8,478 nt of DNA from Gammaproteobacteria bacterium (GTDB taxonomy: Bacteria > Pseudomonadota > Gammaproteobacteria > Burkholderiales > Burkholderiaceae_C), in contig JASGCH010000047.1 in assembly GCA_030054245.1 (NCBI GenBank), positions 1-8,478 on the forward strand, read 5' to 3'. The first letter of the stretch is position 1. Each line of letters begins with the position of its first letter. The position numbers were made by a program, and so were the translations under genes. Shown in pieces: positions 6,441-8,478 of the stretch. The notes beneath the pieces were generated by a model, which was not told the origin of the DNA, ran no database searches, and was given only the letters and a program-made list of their open reading frames with translations.

Positions 6441-6472
6441 AGGGAGCAACGGTCTTATTTATCAATGCTATT

Positions 6473-7264
6473 ATGGTTAACACTGGATTTTTAAAAGGAA
6501 AAAAACTACTTATCACCGGCGTCTTGTCCAATCGCTCCATCGCTTATGGCATAGCCCAAGCTTGTTATCAACAAGGAGCCCAATTGGCCTTTAGTTTCGT
6601 CGGGGAGAGGACCTACACACGCGTAGCCAAATTGGCTGAGGATTTTCAATCCGATCTATTGTTCGATTGTGATGTCAGTAGTGACCAGCAAATTAACGAT
6701 TTGTTCGCACAAATCCATCAGAAATGGCAGTCCTTTGATGGCTTTGTACATAGCATAGGATTTTCTCCCAAAGAAGGTATTTCGGGTGATTTCTTGACCG
6801 GCCTATCAAGGGAAGTATTCACCACTGCCCACGAAATTAGCTCTTACTCATTTCCAGCCATGGTGAAAGCCTCTGTCCCCTATTTGAATGACAACGCCTG
6901 CGTTCTCACCTTAACTTATTTGGGTGCTCATCGCATAACCCCATCTTACAATACCATGGGGTTGGCCAAAGCTTCTCTCGAATCCAGCGTTCGTTATTGT
7001 GCTGGTTCGCTAGGTGCGTTTGGGCGTGGCTGGCGCGCCAATGCCATTAGCGCCGGTCCTATTAAAACCGTGGCGGCGGCCAGCATGCAAGATTTTGGCG
7101 ATATTTTAGCCGTGGTTGGCAAACATTCTCCTATACAACGCAATGTTACCATTCAAGATGTAGGTCATACTGCGGCTTTTTTAATGAGCGATTTGGCCGC
7201 TGGTATTTCCGCACAAATTGTTTATGTGGACGGTGGGTTTAGTACCTTGAGTGTTTATAAATGA
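6473..7264 (+). CDS. fabI: Enoyl-[acyl-carrier-protein] reductase (NADH), FabI
   Basis: Catalyses the last step of each fatty-acid elongation cycle, NADH-dependent reduction of trans-2-enoyl-ACP, in the cytosol as a homotetramer (family knowledge). The 263 residues match E. coli FabI (262) with an offset of three. Visible are the cofactor loop TGVLSNRSIAYGIA (15-28), CDV (66-68), HSIGF (93-97), Tyr149, the catalytic Tyr159-x6-Lys166 in YNTMGLAK, and AISAGPIKT (191-199). Gly96, Met162 and Phe208 occupy the positions linked to triclosan binding and are the sensitive-type residues. ATG 6473 gives the family start (GFLKGKK). An in-frame ATG at 6392 would add 27 residues translated from family B repeat and is rejected. 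One oddity is the loop GAFGRGWRANAIS (181-193), two residues longer than the usual GxxGxRxNAIS. No strong Shine-Dalgarno is present. MITE copies lie on both sides. Confidence 0.95.
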   Translation: MVNTGFLKGKKLLITGVLSNRSIAYGIAQACYQQGAQLAFSFVGERTYTRVAKLAEDFQSDLLFDCDVSSDQQINDLFAQIHQKWQSFDGFVHSIGFSPKEGISGDFLTGLSREVFTTAHEISSYSFPAMVKASVPYLNDNACVLTLTYLGAHRITPSYNTMGLAKASLESSVRYCAGSLGAFGRGWRANAISAGPIKTVAAASMQDFGDILAVVGKHSPIQRNVTIQDVGHTAAFLMSDLAAGISAQIVYVDGGFSTLSVYK

Positions 7265-7277
7265 GCGTTTACAAATA

Positions 7278-7506
7278 TAAGACTGTGGCACCAACGGCTG
7301 GTGCCGCTTCACGAGCTACCAAAGTACAAGGCTTGAGTTGCGCGCAACCAGCTTCATTTCCAAAGATGATCATGGTGGGCGCTCCCAGTCTCACATATTG
7401 AGTATATGCGAGACTGGGAGCGGAAGCGCAATGGATAGCGCACTGAGGCACATACCTAACGCAGTAATTGGACAACCGCGGCACCAGCCGATGGTGCAAC
7501 AGTCTT
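7278..7506. mobile_element. MITE-like element, copy M2 (best preserved ends)
   Basis: This non-coding element has 29-bp terminal inverted repeats, 7279-7307 and 7478-7506, with two mismatches. They begin aagactgt and each contains its own hairpin, such as GGCACCA-acggc-TGGTGCC (7287-7305). It is inverted relative to M1. It fills nearly all of the gap between the convergent fabI and ppiB genes, starting 13 bp after the fabI stop and ending 30 bp before the ppiB stop, so it may act as a two-way transcription barrier. No transposase gene is present. Short open frames across it are not conserved in M1 and were not called. Confidence 0.8.
7381..7421. repeat. Long hairpin in MITE copy M2
   Basis: A perfect 12-bp stem GCTCCCAGTCTC (7381-7392) with GAGACTGGGAGC (7410-7421), then one A/C mismatch, then CATAT (7394-7398) with ATATG (7404-7408) around a 5-nt loop. 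Same size and position as the M1 hairpin. Confidence 0.92.
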
Positions 7507-7536
7507 GCTATGGCTGGTTAGACTTGGCGATAGCGG

Positions 7537-8040
7537 TTAACAGCGCTTCATGCTGTGGATGAGAATATCATTCACAGGAACATCAGACATACCACCTGTG
7601 CTGTGGGTGCTTACACCAGCTATGCGATCAATGACTGCATGCCCTGCAGTGACACCTCCAAAAACACAGTAGCCAAAATCTCGGTTGCTGTGGTTTAAAA
7701 AAGCATTATCAGCAACATTGATAAAAAACTGCGCGGTCGCGCTATCCACCACTGAGGTCCTTGCCATAGCGATGGTGTAAGGCTGGTTGTGTAAGCCATT
7801 CTTGGCTTCGTTCACAATCGGTGCCCGCGTTGATTTTTGTTTGAGTCCGGGTAAAAATCCACCGCCTTGAATCATAAAACCAACAATAATGCGGTGAAAC
7901 ACCGTGCCGTGATAAAACTCGTCTTCGACATATTGGAGAAAATTAGCAACCGTAAAGGGTGCTTGTTGTGGATATAATTCCAGAGAAAAATCGCCAAATG
8001 ATGTGCTTACCTGCACCGAGGGGTTGGGTTGAGTGGTCAT
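7537..8040 (-). CDS. ppiB: Cytoplasmic cyclophilin-type peptidyl-prolyl cis-trans isomerase
   Basis: Accelerates cis-trans isomerisation of Xaa-Pro bonds during protein folding. The 167 residues form one cyclophilin domain. Visible are FHRIIVGFMIQGGGF, with the catalytic Arg and the substrate-pocket Phe, Met and Gln, then AMARTSVVDSATAQFFINV, and FLNHSNRDFGYCVFGGV. There is no signal peptide, which favours a cytoplasmic PpiB role. The FINVADNAFLNHSNRDFGY stretch nevertheless resembles E. coli PpiA more than PpiB, so the symbol is by location and length. The Trp that contacts cyclosporin in human cyclophilin A is not conserved. ATG 8040 is the only sensible start; no strong Shine-Dalgarno precedes it. 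A minimal MITE copy begins 15 bp upstream. The gene is convergent with fabI. Confidence 0.93.
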   Translation of the reverse strand: MTTQPNPSVQVSTSFGDFSLELYPQQAPFTVANFLQYVEDEFYHGTVFHRIIVGFMIQGGGFLPGLKQKSTRAPIVNEAKNGLHNQPYTIAMARTSVVDSATAQFFINVADNAFLNHSNRDFGYCVFGGVTAGHAVIDRIAGVSTHSTGGMSDVPVNDILIHSMKRC

Positions 8041-8055
8041 GGGTGATGTGTGTTA

Positions 8056-8100
8056 TAAGACTGTTGCACCAACGGCTGGTGCCGCTTCTGCAATAGTCTT
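8056..8100. mobile_element. Minimal MITE copy M3 upstream of ppiB
   Basis: The left terminal repeat (8057-8085) matches M2 with one mismatch, followed at once by a short opposite end, tgcaatagtctt (8089-8100). The result is a near-palindrome whose ends AAGACTGTTGCA and TGCAATAGTCTT pair except for one G/T. The core with the long hairpin is missing. It starts 15 bp before the ppiB ATG, so it is in the ppiB leader or promoter. Confidence 0.7.
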
Positions 8101-8130
8101 GTCATTAAAGAAAATAAATTTGAAAATGTT

Positions 8131-8148
8131 GATGGCGCAACCGTCTTA
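8131..8148. repeat. Solo MITE end (remnant)
   Basis: gatggcgcaaccgtctta matches the right terminal repeat gatggtgcaacagtctta of M2 with two changes. A like remnant (gcaacggtctta at 6446) precedes fabI, and both are followed by tcaatgc nearby. It could also be the true right end of M3, giving a 93-bp element. Confidence 0.5.
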
Positions 8149-8215
8149 TCAATGCCCTGTAAGAGTTTAACTGGCTGTTGTCAGGTGGTTTTATCATCAC
8201 GAGACACCTTTGTAG

Positions 8216-8252
8216 CATCGGTTACAAAGCCCGGACGAACTTGGCAACCGAC
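8216..8252. repeat. Hairpin resembling the first module of family B
   Basis: TCGGTT and AACCGA flank acaaagcccggacgaacttg, which resembles the acacaagctcggacgagct block at 6315-6333. On the minus strand AAGTTCG and CGGGCTT can pair with two G-T wobbles. It lies just after the stop of the minus-strand gene at 8260, in the position of a 3' hairpin, but there is no U-run. Confidence 0.35.
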
Positions 8253-8259
8253 CTAAAAC

Positions 8260-8478
8260 TCAAAAAGTCCTTTTGCGCGGTCTAATATTATTCCAAGCCT
8301 TACCTGTTTTGAAATCTGTTTTTCTCGGAGGACGACCCAAGTGGTGAGGTTTTTTCAAAAAAGCCTTGGGTTTTTCTCCGTTGCGTTGCCCTGACTCGTC
8401 GTTGGATCGAGAACCGGTAATTGGGGGGTCAGTTAATGGATGGGGCGCGCGCGCATCGAGCTGGTTAGCTGGTTGACT
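8260..8478 (-). CDS. C-terminal 72 residues of an unidentified protein with a basic tail (partial)
   Basis: An open frame enters from the right window edge and ends with TGA at 8262-8260. The visible residues include PPITGSRSND, GEKPKAFLKKPHHLGRPP and the end KTGKAWNNIRPRKRTF. It is rich in Lys, Arg, Pro and Gly, with no hydrophobic segment and no recognisable domain. Such basic, low-complexity ends are typical of RNA-binding enzymes, for example DEAD-box RNA helicases or RluB-like pseudouridine synthases of betaproteobacteria, but nothing seen here decides between them. No stop occurs in the 72 codons and the composition is protein-like, so I take it as real coding sequence. The start lies outside the window. 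Confidence 0.6.
   Translation of the reverse strand, partial: SQPANQLDARAPHPLTDPPITGSRSNDESGQRNGEKPKAFLKKPHHLGRPPRKTDFKTGKAWNNIRPRKRTF

Noticed and set aside
6392..6472. 27-residue in-frame N-terminal extension of FabI
   Set aside because: It is translated from the family B repeat and a MITE-end remnant, has no family counterpart, and its ATG lies within a hairpin. The family start falls at 6473.
7269..7562. Open frames of about 75 codons on both strands across MITE M2
   Set aside because: They follow from the symmetric repeat, lack ribosome sites and are not kept in M1.

Overview
The window reads as chromosomal DNA of a proteobacterium of moderate GC content. Several proteins look betaproteobacterial: FabI has the GVLSNRSIAYGIAQA signature and GLSRE, and the cyclophilin is of the short cytoplasmic type. 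A gammaproteobacterium cannot be excluded. Most intergenic gaps hold copies of a few small, structured, non-coding repeats. This is common in genomes shaped by host association or relaxed selection, but lifestyle cannot be decided from 8.5 kb.

Layout, left to right. A 41-bp tandem repeat (1-66) abuts the stop of rdgB (minus strand, dITP/XTP pyrophosphatase), and a further copy lies upstream of rdgB (729-770). A structured repeat (family B, with a perfect 49-bp tandem duplication) fills the leader of selD (plus strand). This selD is a 741-residue fusion of an FAD/NAD(P)-dependent oxidoreductase with selenophosphate synthetase. Three minus-strand genes follow, convergent with selD. In transcription order they are an AAA15/OLD-like ATPase (5864-4449), an overlapping small protein with a PD-(D/E)xK-like nuclease motif (4462-3848), and, 27 bp further on, a membrane-anchored DM13-domain protein (3820-3305). 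The ATPase and nuclease genes overlap by 14 bp, both have good Shine-Dalgarno sequences, and have the look of a compact two-gene defence module. They are the best candidate here for an undescribed system.

The right third is fabI (plus strand, enoyl-ACP reductase) and a ppiB-like cyclophilin (minus strand), embedded in repeats. Two roughly 225-bp MITE-like elements with terminal inverted repeats lie in opposite orientation on either side of fabI (5984-6208 and 7278-7506). A minimal copy sits at the 5' side of ppiB (8056-8100), and a second family B copy precedes fabI. The two long MITE copies share a 41-nt internal hairpin whose differences are compensatory. At the right edge, the lysine/arginine-rich C-terminus of an unidentified minus-strand protein enters the window (8260-8478).

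The core genes are unrelated housekeeping functions: nucleotide-pool cleaning, selenium activation, fatty-acid elongation and protein folding. Only the ATPase and nuclease genes, perhaps with DM13, look like one functional unit. No tRNA, rRNA, transposase or CRISPR array was seen.
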